In this document: piece by piece, positions 51,691 through 62,700 of the stretch | How positions within the stretch are numbered: position 1 is the stretch's first letter | How the letters are laid out: every line of letters begins with the position of its first letter | Assembly: GCA_035629025.1 (NCBI GenBank) | Contig: DASPIU010000040.1 | Location: 1 to 64,000, forward strand | Length of the DNA: 64,000 nt | Direction of reading: 5' to 3' | DNA from: Stenotrophomonas_A sp035629025 | Lineage (GTDB): Bacteria > Pseudomonadota > Gammaproteobacteria > Xanthomonadales > Xanthomonadaceae | Translations under genes and position numbers: made by a program | The notes under the pieces: generated by a model | What the model was told of the DNA's origin: nothing | Databases searched by the model: none | Seen by the model: only the letters and a program-made list of their open reading frames with translations

Positions 51691-54600
51691 TCAGTTCTTT
51701 GTGTTTTCGGGCTTTTGCGGTTTTTCGGGCTCGTCGTCGCGACCGACGACCTCGACCTTCGGGTCCTTCCACGGCCCCGTCACCCGGTACGTCCGCGCCC
51801 CCAACTCACCCAGCGGCTTGGACAACACCGCATTGGCCGCCGCACCCACCGCCGCGCCCACCGGGCCGCCCGCCACCGCCCCCACCACCGCCAGCAGATT
51901 GCCCGACTTCGGATGCACCTCGATCGTCTGATCGAACTGCTGCTGCCGCAAATCCGCAGCACCGCGGATGTCGATATCCGCCGCCGGCCCCTCGATCCGC
52001 ACCTTGTTCGTCTGCGCCCGACCCTCGTCGAAACGCACCTCGCCTTCCACCTTGTTGAAAGCGAAACCCTTGGAAAAGAAATCGCGGAAATCCAGCATCA
52101 AGCGCCGCGGCAACTGCGCCACGCTCAGCAAGCCCAGCACCCGCCCCGCGCCCGGCTCCACCTCCAGCAATTGCCCGTTGCGCGCCGACACCTTCAGGTT
52201 GCCCTCCAGCGCCGCCACCTTGAACGCCGTCGGCGCTCCTGGCCAACCGGCGTCCAGCAACAACTCGCCTTCGCCCGCGCGCAACTGCCCGCCAAAGCCC
52301 AGGTCGCGCACCAGATCGCCGAGGTTGCGGCTGTCCAGCCGCGCCGACAGCCGCGTCGTCGCCGTCGTGCCCTTGCCGCGCCACGCACCGGTCAGCGCGA
52401 TGTCCTGATCGGCCGAATGCAATTGCAGCTGGTCCAGCTGCAGGCCGTCGGACAGGCGCCGCGTGCGCAGCACCGCCTTGCCAAGATTGAGCTTGCCCAA
52501 CTGCAGGTCAGCCACGTCCAGCGCCAGCGGTGGCAGCCTGGCCGGGTCGATCTCGTCCACCGCGCGCCGCTGCGGCTCCGGCACCGTCTGCGCCAGCGCC
52601 GGGCTCACCGCGGCTGCATCAGTTGCGGCATCACTGCTGGCCGCCGGCGCCGGCGCCGCCGCCGATTGCCAATGCAGTCGCTGCAAGTCGCCACTGACCA
52701 CCGCGCCGTCGGCGTTGGGCACCTGCAAGGTTCCCTGCAATGCAGGCCCGTCGAGCTGCACGGCGATCAGGTCGCGCTGTGGCTTCAGGCGCAAGCGTGT
52801 CTGCGGAAACGCGCCACCGACCAGCAACAGGCGGTCGGCCAGCACATCCACCTGCTGCAGCGGCAGGCTGCTGCCAGCATCGCCACTGCCGCCACGGGCC
52901 AGGCTGATCCAGTCCATCGCGTCCAGCGAATCGGTGTGGCCGCTGACCACCAGACCATGCGCGGGCGGCGCGTCGCTCACGCTGCCGCTGCCCATCACCA
53001 CGCGCACGCCGGTCTGCTCGCCGCGTGTCACCGCCTTCACGGCCACGCGCTCGCCAAAGGCCACATCAACCTCGCCACTGCCCAGCGGCAGCGACACGTC
53101 GACCCGCGTCGGCAGCGCGCGCTCGGCGGCCTTGTCCAGCGGCGCCGGCAAATCCAGCGTCGTGCCGATCAGATCCGAATCCAGCCGCAGGTGGCTGGCC
53201 GCCTCCGGCTTGCCCGGCTCCGCGCGCGGCAGGCTCACCCCGATGCGCCAGTTCGACGCGCCATGCACATAGGGCCGCAGCCATTCCATCTGCGGTGCGC
53301 GGTCGAACAAGTCCTTGGCATCGAGCAGCGAGCCGTAGCTGGCTTCAAACGCCTGCGCCGAATCCCGCACTGCGTTGCCGGCACGCAAATCCAGGGTGCC
53401 GGCATTGCCCTTGTGGCGCACCGCCAAGCCCTCGGCGGCGAAACCTTCATTGCTGTAGGCGGCCTTGCCCTGCACCTGCTCGAACTGCAGGTCCCAGCGC
53501 TTGTCGGCGAGCTTGGCGCCATTGAGCGCGACCTGGCCGCGCAGATGCCCGCCCGGGCCGCCATGCAGGCGCAGCAGCAGGTCGAAGTCGGTCTCGGCCG
53601 GGCCACTGGCAACCACGTTGTCGAGGGTTTCGCCGTAGCTCTTGTGCAGCGGGCTCTGCCGCAGCATCGCCAGCAGGCGCGCCGCGTCGCTGCCGGTGTG
53701 CGCGCGCACGTACAGGTCGCCCTCGGCGAAATCGGCGATGCCGGCGTCGAAGCGGTCCACCGCCACGCCGGCCAGGTCGCCATGGCCCTGCAACTGGAAG
53801 CCGTTGCCGATGAAGGCTACGTCCGCGTCGACCTTTTCCATCGCCGGCCAGTCGCGCTGGAAGCGGATCACCCCGTCGCGAATCTGCCCGGTGGCCTCGA
53901 AGCGGCCGTCCTGGTGGGTGAAGGGCCACTGATCCAGATCGCCGCTGACCAGGCCCACGCCGTGTGTGACCGTGCCGCCAGCCAGGGCCATGTCCAGCCA
54001 GTTGATCGCGTTCTGGCTCATCTTCGAGTGGATCCAGAACATCTTGGCGACCGGCACCGGCGCGTCGTCGATCTTCGCCGCCAGTTCCAGGCGCGGGCGG
54101 GTGCCATCGGCCTGGAACAGCACGCCGCCACGCACCTCGGCCGCGTATTGCGGCGCCTGCACGCGTAGCGCGGGCGTGCCGATCTGCCAACCGGCGCCTT
54201 CGCGCCAGCCGACGATGTCGCCGGCCAGACGCAGTTCGTGGACCACGCCAAAGCCGCTCGGCCAGTCGAAGCGCAACAACGCGGACGGGTCCGGGCGCAG
54301 GCGCACGCCATCACCGTCGCCTTCAAATTCGCCCTGCAGGCCGCTCAGCCCCGGCGCACGCCCGGTGGTGGCGAAGGCCAGCTCATCGACGCGGCCCTCG
54401 GCCCAGAGCTTGCCGCCCTGTTCTCCCACCAGTTGCAGGCGGCCCAGACGCAGGCGCGGCTGTGATCGGCGCAGCCATTGCCGCAGGCCCGGTTCGACCC
54501 GGTCGGTGAGGCCGAGCACGGCCAGCAGTGGCGAGACATCGAGGTTGCGGCCGATCGCGGCATAGTGGCGGCCACCAGCCAGGGTCAGGCCATCCATCGG

Positions 54601-55557
54601 CTGCGCCTTGCCGCCAGCGGTCACCCGCAGCAACGGCGCGTCCAGGCGCCAGCCATCAGCGCTGGTGCGCCAGCGCAGGCTCGCCTGCAGGCGGTCCCAG
54701 CGCAGCAGTGGCGCGGGCGCGCCAGCCGCGGCGGTGCCCCGCAGGCGCACGCCGCTGAGGTCGGCCTGCGTGGTCAAGCCGACGATGCGATGAGCTTTCA
54801 GCTCGGCCCACAGCTGAGCGCGGCCCTGCCCGCCGATCAGTTGCACGCCGGCGGCCTTCAGCAGGGGCGCCCAGGCGCCAAGTTCGGCCGGCGCCGCGGC
54901 GGCATAGGCATCGCCGTCGCCGCTGCGGCGATCGAAATCCAGCACGGCACTGACCGGCGCGCCGGCGGTGTCGATCCAGGCGCGGCCACCGGCGCGCACG
55001 CGCTCGCCATTGACGCGCAGGCGCAGGTCAATGCGCGGCAAGGTGGTGTCCACGCCGATGCCGGGCGCCCGCACTTGCAGGCGGCCCCCGACCACCTGCA
55101 GCTCGCCGAGCCGGCGCAGCGCGTCGAGCGGGTCACCGCTGCCGGTGGTCGGCAGGCCCTGCACCGACCAGGCACCGTCATCGGCGCGCAGCAGGGTCAA
55201 GGCCAGGTTGCGCAAGCGCAGTTCGGTCAGCGAACGCCCCGGCAACAAGCCGGAATACATTGCCACCAGCACCTCGGCCTCGCCCACGCGCACGCCATCA
55301 TGCGCTCCAATGCGCAGGCCCTGCAGGCGCAGCAGTGGGCCGCGCCGCGTCCATTCGGTGCGCATCGCGTCGAAACGCACCGGCTGCCCGGCGCGGGCGC
55401 TGAGCCAGGCTTCGACCTTCTGCGGCTGCCGCTCCACCAGCGGCAGCACCTGGCTGAGCGCGCCGACCACCAGCGCCAGCACCACCACGCCCAGCGCCAG
55501 CGCATAGCTGGCGTAACGACGGGTCAGGCGGAGACGGCGGCGCAGCGGCGTGGGCAT
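51691..55557 (-). CDS. yhdP: AsmA-like/TIGR02099 family protein YhdP
   Basis: 1288 residues. One N-terminal membrane helix (YALALGVVVLALVVGALSQVLPLVE) then a long, repeat-rich beta structure, ending with the DUF3971/AsmA2 region (GAVAGGPVGAAVGAAANAVLSKPLGELGARTYRVTGPWKDPKVEVV). YhdP forms an inner-membrane-anchored periplasmic groove that moves phospholipid to the outer membrane. Downstream of rng by 104 bases; with maf and rng this is the conserved maf-rng-yhdP operon. Confidence 0.95.
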   Translation of the reverse strand: MPTPLRRRLRLTRRYASYALALGVVVLALVVGALSQVLPLVERQPQKVEAWLSARAGQPVRFDAMRTEWTRRGPLLRLQGLRIGAHDGVRVGEAEVLVAMYSGLLPGRSLTELRLRNLALTLLRADDGAWSVQGLPTTGSGDPLDALRRLGELQVVGGRLQVRAPGIGVDTTLPRIDLRLRVNGERVRAGGRAWIDTAGAPVSAVLDFDRRSGDGDAYAAAAPAELGAWAPLLKAAGVQLIGGQGRAQLWAELKAHRIVGLTTQADLSGVRLRGTAAAGAPAPLLRWDRLQASLRWRTSADGWRLDAPLLRVTAGGKAQPMDGLTLAGGRHYAAIGRNLDVSPLLAVLGLTDRVEPGLRQWLRRSQPRLRLGRLQLVGEQGGKLWAEGRVDELAFATTGRAPGLSGLQGEFEGDGDGVRLRPDPSALLRFDWPSGFGVVHELRLAGDIVGWREGAGWQIGTPALRVQAPQYAAEVRGGVLFQADGTRPRLELAAKIDDAPVPVAKMFWIHSKMSQNAINWLDMALAGGTVTHGVGLVSGDLDQWPFTHQDGRFEATGQIRDGVIRFQRDWPAMEKVDADVAFIGNGFQLQGHGDLAGVAVDRFDAGIADFAEGDLYVRAHTGSDAARLLAMLRQSPLHKSYGETLDNVVASGPAETDFDLLLRLHGGPGGHLRGQVALNGAKLADKRWDLQFEQVQGKAAYSNEGFAAEGLAVRHKGNAGTLDLRAGNAVRDSAQAFEASYGSLLDAKDLFDRAPQMEWLRPYVHGASNWRIGVSLPRAEPGKPEAASHLRLDSDLIGTTLDLPAPLDKAAERALPTRVDVSLPLGSGEVDVAFGERVAVKAVTRGEQTGVRVVMGSGSVSDAPPAHGLVVSGHTDSLDAMDWISLARGGSGDAGSSLPLQQVDVLADRLLLVGGAFPQTRLRLKPQRDLIAVQLDGPALQGTLQVPNADGAVVSGDLQRLHWQSAAAPAPAASSDAATDAAAVSPALAQTVPEPQRRAVDEIDPARLPPLALDVADLQLGKLNLGKAVLRTRRLSDGLQLDQLQLHSADQDIALTGAWRGKGTTATTRLSARLDSRNLGDLVRDLGFGGQLRAGEGELLLDAGWPGAPTAFKVAALEGNLKVSARNGQLLEVEPGAGRVLGLLSVAQLPRRLMLDFRDFFSKGFAFNKVEGEVRFDEGRAQTNKVRIEGPAADIDIRGAADLRQQQFDQTIEVHPKSGNLLAVVGAVAGGPVGAAVGAAANAVLSKPLGELGARTYRVTGPWKDPKVEVVGRDDEPEKPQKPENTKN

Positions 55558-55661
55558 CGGATAGCGCGGTCAGGCGTGCAGAACGTGGGGAAGCGCACAG
55601 CATGCCAGTCCCTGGCCGAACTCGAGCGCAACGCCACCCGGCGCGCCGCGAGGCGGCTGCC

Positions 55662-57149
55662 TCACAGCAACACCACGTCGAACTGCTCCTGCAGGTACTG
55701 GTCGTCGGACTGGAAGCTGATGGTCTTGCCGAGGAATTCCTCCAGCTCGGCCACCGCGGTCGACTCCTCGTCGGTAATGCGCGCCACCACCTTGGACGAG
55801 GCGATCACCAGCAGCCGCGCCGCGTCGAACTGGCGCACGGCGCGGGTGATCTCGCGGAAGATCTCGTAGGTCACCGTCTCGGTGGTCTTGATGCTGCCGC
55901 GCCCGCCACATTCGGGGCAGGGCTCGGACAGCTGCCGCTCCAGGCTCTCGACGGTGCGCTTGCGGGTCATCTCGACCAGCCCCAGCGGCGAGAAGTCGTA
56001 GACGGTGGTCTTGGCATGGTCGCGCGCCAGCGACTTCTCCAGCGTGCGCAGCACCTGGCGGCGGTGCTCGGGGTCGTCCATGTCGATGAAGTCGATGATG
56101 ATGATCCCGCCCAGGTTGCGCAGGCGCAGCTGCCGGGCCACCGACTGCGCGGCTTCCAGGTTGGTGCGGAACACGGTCTCTTCGAGGTTGCGCTGGCCGA
56201 CGAACGAGCCGGTGTTGACGTCGATGGTGGTCATCGCTTCGGTCTGGTCGATCACCAGGTAGCCGCCGGACTTCAGCGGTACCTGCTTCTCCAGCGCACG
56301 GCCGATCTCGTCCTCGACACCGTACAGATCGAAGATCGGACGGTCGCCGGTGTACAGCTCGATGCGCTCGGCCAGCACCGGCATGTACTTGGCAACGAAC
56401 GCCTGCAACTGGGCGAAGGTCTCGTTGGAGTCGACCTTGACCTTGTCCACGTCCTTGCGGATCAGGTCGCGCACCGAGCGCAACGGCAGGCTCAGGTCTT
56501 CGTAGATGATGCTGCACGGCGCCGACTCGCGGCCGCGGCGCTCGACCACGTTCCACACCCGCGACAGGTAGGCGATGTCCTCGGCCAGCGCCTCGGCCGG
56601 CTGGCCCTCGGCATTGGTGCGGATGATGTAGCCGTAGCCGCCATGGCTGGCCGCCAGCTCGGTGACGATGCCCTTGAGGCGGGCGCGCTCGGCCTCGTCC
56701 TCGATCCGCGCCGAGACCCCGACCACCTTGGACTGCGGCAGCAGCACCAGATAGCGCGAGGGAATGCTGATCTGCGTGGTCAGGCGCGCGCCCTTGCTGC
56801 CGATGGGGTCCTTGACCACCTGCACCACGATGTCCTGGCCATCGCGCAGCAACTCGACGATGGGCACGGCGGTGGCCGGGGTCAGCGGCGGCTCGCCGGA
56901 CTCCACCACCCCGGCCGGCGCGGCGCGGACCACGTCATTGGCATGCAGGAAGGCCGCTCGTTCCAGGCCGACCTCGACAAAGGCCGCCTGCATGCCCGGC
57001 ATCACCCGCTGCACCTTGCCCTTGTAGATGTTGCCGACCACGCCGCGGCGCCAGCCGCGCTCGATGTGCAGTTCCTGCAACATGCCGTTTTCGATCACCG
57101 CCACGCGGGTCTCGCGCGGGGTCACGTTGACCAGAATCTCTTCCGACAT
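55662..57149 (-). CDS. rng: Ribonuclease G
   Basis: 495 residues. S1 domain near the N-terminus (GNIYKGKVQRVMPGMQAAFVEVGLERAAFLH), RNase E/G core with catalytic DVNTGSFVG, IIDFIDMDDPEHRRQVLRTLEKSL and the zinc-link cysteines SEPCPECGGRG. Endoribonuclease in 5' end processing of 16S rRNA and mRNA decay. Start overlaps maf stop (TGATG), so the two are coupled. Confidence 0.97.
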   Translation of the reverse strand: MSEEILVNVTPRETRVAVIENGMLQELHIERGWRRGVVGNIYKGKVQRVMPGMQAAFVEVGLERAAFLHANDVVRAAPAGVVESGEPPLTPATAVPIVELLRDGQDIVVQVVKDPIGSKGARLTTQISIPSRYLVLLPQSKVVGVSARIEDEAERARLKGIVTELAASHGGYGYIIRTNAEGQPAEALAEDIAYLSRVWNVVERRGRESAPCSIIYEDLSLPLRSVRDLIRKDVDKVKVDSNETFAQLQAFVAKYMPVLAERIELYTGDRPIFDLYGVEDEIGRALEKQVPLKSGGYLVIDQTEAMTTIDVNTGSFVGQRNLEETVFRTNLEAAQSVARQLRLRNLGGIIIIDFIDMDDPEHRRQVLRTLEKSLARDHAKTTVYDFSPLGLVEMTRKRTVESLERQLSEPCPECGGRGSIKTTETVTYEIFREITRAVRQFDAARLLVIASSKVVARITDEESTAVAELEEFLGKTISFQSDDQYLQEQFDVVLL

Positions 57150-57721
57150 CAGGGCGCTCCGGAGGCGTTGAGCAATTGCGAGGTCTGGTACAGCGGCAGG
57201 CCCATCACCCCGGAGTAGCTGCCGGACAGGTGCTGGACAAAACTTTCGGCGCGGCCCTGGATGGCATAGGCGCCGGCCTTGCCCATCGGCTCGCCAGTGG
57301 CGACATAGGCAGCGATGGCCGCCTCGTCCAGTTCGGCGAAGCGCACCGTGGTTTCCACGGCGCTGCAGCGCGGCTCGGTGCCAGCGCTGGCCAAGGCGAC
57401 GACGGTGATGACCTGGTGCTCGCGCCCGGACAACGCGCGCAGCATGGCGGCGGCATCGTGCGCATCGGCCGGCTTGCCGAACACGCGGTCGCCGAGCACC
57501 ACCTCGGTGTCTGCGCCGAGCACCCGCGCCTGCGGATCGTCGGCGGCCACCGCGGCCAGGCCGGTGCGCGCCTTGTCCAGCGCCACGCGGCGCACATAGT
57601 CGTGCGCCGCTTCGCCCGCGCCACGCACTTCCGGCACCTCCAGGTCCAGGACCTGGAAGGGGACGGCGAGGCGCTGCAGGAGTTCAAGGCGACGGGGGGA
57701 ACGGGAAGCAAGCCAGAGCAT
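57149..57721 (-). CDS. maf: Maf-family nucleoside triphosphate pyrophosphatase
   Basis: 190 residues. LASRSPRRLELLQRL is the Maf phosphate-binding loop; VLGADTEVVLGDRVFGKPADAHDAAAMLRALSGREHQV follows. Hydrolyses dTTP/UTP (YhdE subgroup) or modified nucleotides. First gene of maf-rng-yhdP. Confidence 0.94.
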   Translation of the reverse strand: MLWLASRSPRRLELLQRLAVPFQVLDLEVPEVRGAGEAAHDYVRRVALDKARTGLAAVAADDPQARVLGADTEVVLGDRVFGKPADAHDAAAMLRALSGREHQVITVVALASAGTEPRCSAVETTVRFAELDEAAIAAYVATGEPMGKAGAYAIQGRAESFVQHLSGSYSGVMGLPLYQTSQLLNASGAP

Positions 57722-57831
57722 CGGCGAAGCATAACCTGCGACCCCGTGTGCAAGGGTTGGTCACGCTCGACTCACAGGCGGTTCATCGTCACGAAATCAC
57801 GCTGGCCGCGCCCATCCTCAAGGAATGTCGA

Positions 57832-58563
57832 ATGCGCGCCCGCCTCAAGCCCTTCCTGCTCGCCCTGTCCCTCAGCCCACTGGCCATCGCCATGACCGCC
57901 CAGGCCCAGACCTCGCCTGCCTACACCCTGCCCGCAGATGGCACCATCCTCAACATCTCGGCCGAAGCCGAAGCCAGCCGCGTGCCGGATGTGGCCAGGC
58001 TGTCGGCCGGCGTTGTCACCGAGGCCGTCGACGGCAATGCCGCCATGCGCCAGAACGCCGAGCAGATGAGCAAGGTGATGGCGGCGATCAAGGCCGCCGG
58101 CATCGCCGAGAAGGACGTGCAGACCAGCGGCATCAACCTGAGCCCGCAGTACCAGTACAAGGACGGCACCGCGCCGCGCATCACTGGCTACCAGGCCAGC
58201 AACACCGTGAGCCTCAAGGTCCGCGACATCTCGCGCCTGGGCAAGGTGCTCGACGCGCTCGCCGCACAGGGTGCCAACCAGATCAACGGCCCTTCCTTCG
58301 AGATCGACCAGCCCGAACCGGTCTATGACGAAGCGCGCCTGGCCGCCCTGGAAAAGGCGCAGGCCCGCGCGCAGACCTATGCCCGCGCGCTGGGCCTGAA
58401 GGTGCGCCGCATCGTCAGCATTTCCGAAGGCCGCGGGGGTGGCGTGCGCCCGGTGATGATGATGGCCGCGCGCGCGCAAAGCGCGGCGATGGATACGCCG
58501 GTGGCGCCGGGCGAGTCGACGTTGTCGGTGAACCTGGATGTGAGCTTCGAGCTGGCGCGCTGA
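57832..58563 (+). CDS. SIMPL domain (DUF541) periplasmic protein
   Basis: 243 residues, AAGGA upstream. Signal peptide (LLALSLSPLAIAMTAQAQ). DGTILNISAEAEASRVPDVARLSAGVVTEA, then INLSPQYQYKDGTAPRITGYQASNTVSLKVRD and RAQTYARALGLKVRRIVSISEG are the SIMPL repeat core. Function unclear; related to oxidative-stress protein YggE. Divergent from maf. Confidence 0.92.
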   Translation: MRARLKPFLLALSLSPLAIAMTAQAQTSPAYTLPADGTILNISAEAEASRVPDVARLSAGVVTEAVDGNAAMRQNAEQMSKVMAAIKAAGIAEKDVQTSGINLSPQYQYKDGTAPRITGYQASNTVSLKVRDISRLGKVLDALAAQGANQINGPSFEIDQPEPVYDEARLAALEKAQARAQTYARALGLKVRRIVSISEGRGGGVRPVMMMAARAQSAAMDTPVAPGESTLSVNLDVSFELAR

Positions 58564-58836
58564 TCTCGCGCGTTTGCTGTGTGGCGAGAGGGGCGCCTTG
58601 TGAGGGGCGCCCTTCTTTATTGCCGCGGTTGGTTATTGCCGCGGTTGGGGGCCGCTGTAGGAGCCCGGGCGAACGCGCGCGGCCAGGTCGTCAATCCCAA
58701 ACGGCAGCCCAACGACTCACACGCCGCCGCTATCCAATTCCCGGCGCCCAAGCCGAATATCCAGGTGCAGGCGCTGTCCCGCACACCAGGACATCTGTGC
58801 AGTTCCTTTCCGCAGTTCCTTTCCAGGAGGTGGATC

Positions 58837-59505
58837 ATGGTTCGCACGCAATATTCGCCCTTCGCTTTCCGCTTCGACCCCTCGCGCATCCTCGCCCTCA
58901 GCACCGCCATCGCGCTGCACCTGCTGGCGCTGCTGCTCCTGCTGATCCCACTGACTCAGCGCACTCCGCTGCCCGTTCCCAGCGTACCCACCCCGCGCTG
59001 GCAAATCCCCGTAACCCTGCCCGCCCCACCGGTGCCGCTGCCGCTCGAACCGAGCACACCGCAGCCGCCACAACCGCTTGTCCCCATCCACCAGGCCGCG
59101 CCGCAAACCCCCACCGCACTGCCCGCAGCCACCAGTACCGAAGCGGCCCTGGCCGAGCCCGCTGCCGAGCCGACCACCACGCCAGCCACCGACACCGGCC
59201 CGGCCACCGACCTGTCGCCGACGCTGCCCGGCGCCAGCCTGCAATACCTGCAAGCGCCGCCGCCGACCTATCCGCGCAGCGCTCTGCTCGATCGCCTGGA
59301 GGGCACGGTGCTGCTGCAAGTGCACGTGGACATCAACGGCCAGCCCATCGCCGTGGACATCGCCCGCAGCAGCGGCCACCACGTGCTGGACAGGGCTGCG
59401 CGCGATCAGGTCCTGAAGCGTTGGCGCTTCCGTCCCGCCCTGAGCGAAGGCCAGCCGGTCGAAGCCGTCGGCCTGGTTCCAGTCGCGTTTTCACTATCGC
59501 GGTGA
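58837..59505 (+). CDS. TonB-like energy transducer
   Basis: 222 residues, strong AGGAGGT seven bases before ATG 58837. N-terminal helix (ALSTAIALHLLALLLLLIPL), Pro-rich spacer (residues about 45-135) that spans the periplasm, and a C-terminal TonB domain (PPPTYPRSALLDRLEGTVLLQVHVDINGQP, SSGHHVLDRAARDQVLKRWRFRPA). No exbB or exbD nearby. It lies 273 bases before a TonB-dependent receptor on the same strand and is probably that receptor's partner (inference). Confidence 0.92.
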   Translation: MVRTQYSPFAFRFDPSRILALSTAIALHLLALLLLLIPLTQRTPLPVPSVPTPRWQIPVTLPAPPVPLPLEPSTPQPPQPLVPIHQAAPQTPTALPAATSTEAALAEPAAEPTTTPATDTGPATDLSPTLPGASLQYLQAPPPTYPRSALLDRLEGTVLLQVHVDINGQPIAVDIARSSGHHVLDRAARDQVLKRWRFRPALSEGQPVEAVGLVPVAFSLSR

Positions 59506-59778
59506 ACAAGACCGGGGGCGGCCGCGCCAGGCGGGGCCGCCTCACACAATTCGCCACAGTACGGAAGAAAATCAACGACGTTGCCGGATGATGCCGGCTT
59601 TTGCACTCATAACCATCGCTGTCAGGAAAAACCCACCCAAGTCACATTTGTGGTGTTTGCATGAAATTTCCGTGACGCCGCACTTAAACCTGAGTAGATT
59701 CTGAATGTCGCCATTCATGCATGACCGACAGGCCTTGCACGCGACAGACCGATGAACCCTACTCAGGAGAGAGAGCTA

Positions 59779-62700
59779 GTGGCAGTCAATCACCGAACCA
59801 AACGGGCCCTGCAGCGCTCCGCGCTCAGCCTCGCCCTAGGCATCTGCTTCAGCCCCACGCTTTACGCCCAGTCCAATACCTCCGGCGCCATCTTCGGCCA
59901 GGCGGGCGCAGGCTCCACGGTACAGATCCAGAATCCGGCAACCGGCTTCCAACGCTCCATCACCGTCGGCAACGACGGCACCTACCGCTTCTCCGCGCTG
60001 CCGACCGGCAGCTACAACGTCACCTACACCGGTACCGATGGCGCCACCGCCACCCGCGAAGGCGTCAACGTCAACGTCGGCACCGGCACCCCGGTCAACT
60101 TCGCCAACCTGCGCAACGATGCGGCCACGCTGGACACCGTGCAGGTCCGCGCCACCGGCGCGGTGAACCCGATCGACGTCTCCTCGGTGGAATCGACCAC
60201 CATCCTCACCGCCGAGCAGATCGCCAAGATCCCGGTGGCGCGCGATGCCACCTCGGTCGCGTTGCTGGCGCCGGGCACGGTGCGCGGCGATGCGGCCTTC
60301 GGCAACCTGGCCTCGTTCGGCGGTTCGTCGGTGGCCGAGAACCAGTACTTCATCAACGGCTTCAACGTCACCAATACGTTCCGCAACCTCAATTTCTCCA
60401 AGGTGCCCTTCGAGGCCATCGCCGAGCAGCAGGTCAAGACCGGCGGCTACGGCGCCGAGTTCGGCCGCTCCACGGGCGGTGTGGTCAACCAGATCACCAA
60501 GCGCGGTACCAACGAGTTCCATGCCGGCGGCAACGTGTTCTACTCGCCGCGCGCGCTGCAGTCGGACACGGTGAATTACTACTTCCGCAACCCGCTGTCC
60601 GGCGAGTATGGCGCGCTGGCGCAGGACAACTCGGACGTGGATGCCAACTCGCTGATCACCTCGGCGTGGGCCTCCGGCGCGCTGGTCAAGGACCGCCTGT
60701 TCGCCTACGGCCTGGTGTCGTACGGCAAGAACGAGAACACGCTGGCGGCGACCCCCTTCGGCGACCGCGCCGGCGATGAGGAGGTCAAGAACCCGAACTG
60801 GCTGGTCAAGCTGGACTGGGACATCAACGACAGCAACAAGCTGGAGTTCACCAGCTTCAGCGACAAGACCAAGACCGAAACCGCCTTCCAGGACAGCAAC
60901 GGCGCCTACGTCGGCACCAACTTTGAAGAGAACGGCGGCGAGAACTACATCGGCAAGTACACCGGCTACTTCACCGACACCTTCACCATGTCGGCGCTGT
61001 ACGGCCACGGCACCTTCAAGCGCAACCAGCACCTGCGCACCGCCGATGGCACCCTGGTGCAGTACGACGGCGACCTCAACAACCCGGCCACCGGCTGCCC
61101 GCGCGTGACCGACGTGCGCCCGCTGTACCGCCAGCTGGCGACCGGTGGCGAAATCGAGTCGTTCTGCAACATCACCAACGACGCGATCGACCGCCGCGAT
61201 TCCGAAGACACCCGCGACCAGTTCCGCGTGGACTTCGAATGGTCGCTGGGCGATCACCTGGTCCGCTTCGGCTACGACCGCGACGACTACAAGTCGGTGG
61301 CCGGCACCTCGATCGAGGGCGGCCGCCTGTGGCGCTACTCGACGGTCAACCCTGATGGCAGCGAGCAGCCCAACGGCGACGAGTTCGACATCGTGCGCGA
61401 GCAGATCGTCAACCAGGGCACCGAGGTCAAGCTCAAGCAGTGGGCGATGTACGTCGAGGACAGCTGGAAGATCACCGACACCTTCCTGGCCTACCTCGGC
61501 GCGCGCTGGGACACCTTCGAGAACTACAACGGCGAAGGCCAGCAGTACGTCAAGATCGACAAGCAGTTCGGTCCGCGCCTGGGCTTCTCCTGGGACGTGC
61601 TCGGCGACTCGTCGCTGAAGATCTACGGCAACGCCGGCCGCTACGCGCTGCCGCTGACCCCGAGCGTGGCCGTGCGCGGCGCCAGCGCCTCGCTGTACAC
61701 CCGCCAGAACTACTACTACACCGGCGTTGATCCGGTTACCGGCGCGCCGACCGGGCTCACCCCGCGCGGTGGCCTGACCTACATCAACGGCGAATTCGGC
61801 GAGCCGAAGAACCCGGCCACGATTGCCGCCACCAACCTCGACCCGATGTACCAGGACGAGTACATCCTGGGCTTCCAGAGCCAGATCACCGACCACCAGT
61901 CGATCGGCGCGCGCGGCATCTACCGCAAGCTAAAGGCCGCCATCGACGACAACTGCGACTACACGCCGATCTACAACCAGGCCGTGGCCGACGGCTATGA
62001 CCCGGTGCTGCCGAACGATGGCTTCCCGTACTGCCGCATGTTCAACCCGGGCAAGGATGCGGTGTTCCTGACCGACATCGAAGGCAACGGCCAGCTCACC
62101 GAGTACACCATCGACGCCGACCTGCTCTCGCCCAAGGCGCGCCGCACCTACAAGGCCGTCGAGCTGTTCTGGGACGGCAGCTGGGACAAGTTCTTCTTCC
62201 AGGGTTCGTGGACCATCGCCTGGAACAAGGGCAACACCGAAGGCGGCGTGAAGTCAGACATCGGCCAGGGTGACACCAGCGTGACCCAGGACTTCGACTA
62301 CAAGGAACTGATGGTCGATTCCTACGGCTACCTGCCCAACGACCGCCGCCACAGCATCAAGATCTTCGGCAACTACCAGTTCACCGACGAGTGGTCGCTG
62401 GGTGCGAACCTGCTGGTGCAGTCGGGCCGGCCGAAGAACTGCCTGGGCGTGTTGTACCCGTGGAACGGCGACAACATCCACCCGTACGGTTCCTCGTTCT
62501 TCCGCTGCGGCACCACCGAAGTCGGGGGCACCGGCCCGTCCGAGGCCCGCCCGCGCGGTACCGCCGGCCGCCTGCCGTGGACCAACACGCTCGACCTCAA
62601 CGTGGCCTACCTGCCGAAGTGGGCACCGGGCCTGCAGTTCAAGGTCGATATCTTCAACGTGTTCGACCAGCAGAAGGTCACCGCGGTGTCGGACGAAGCC

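Noticed and set aside
58617..58652. Short direct repeat TTATTGCCGCGGTTGG twice
   Set aside because: Two adjacent copies of about 16 bases in a non-coding gap; no evidence of function.
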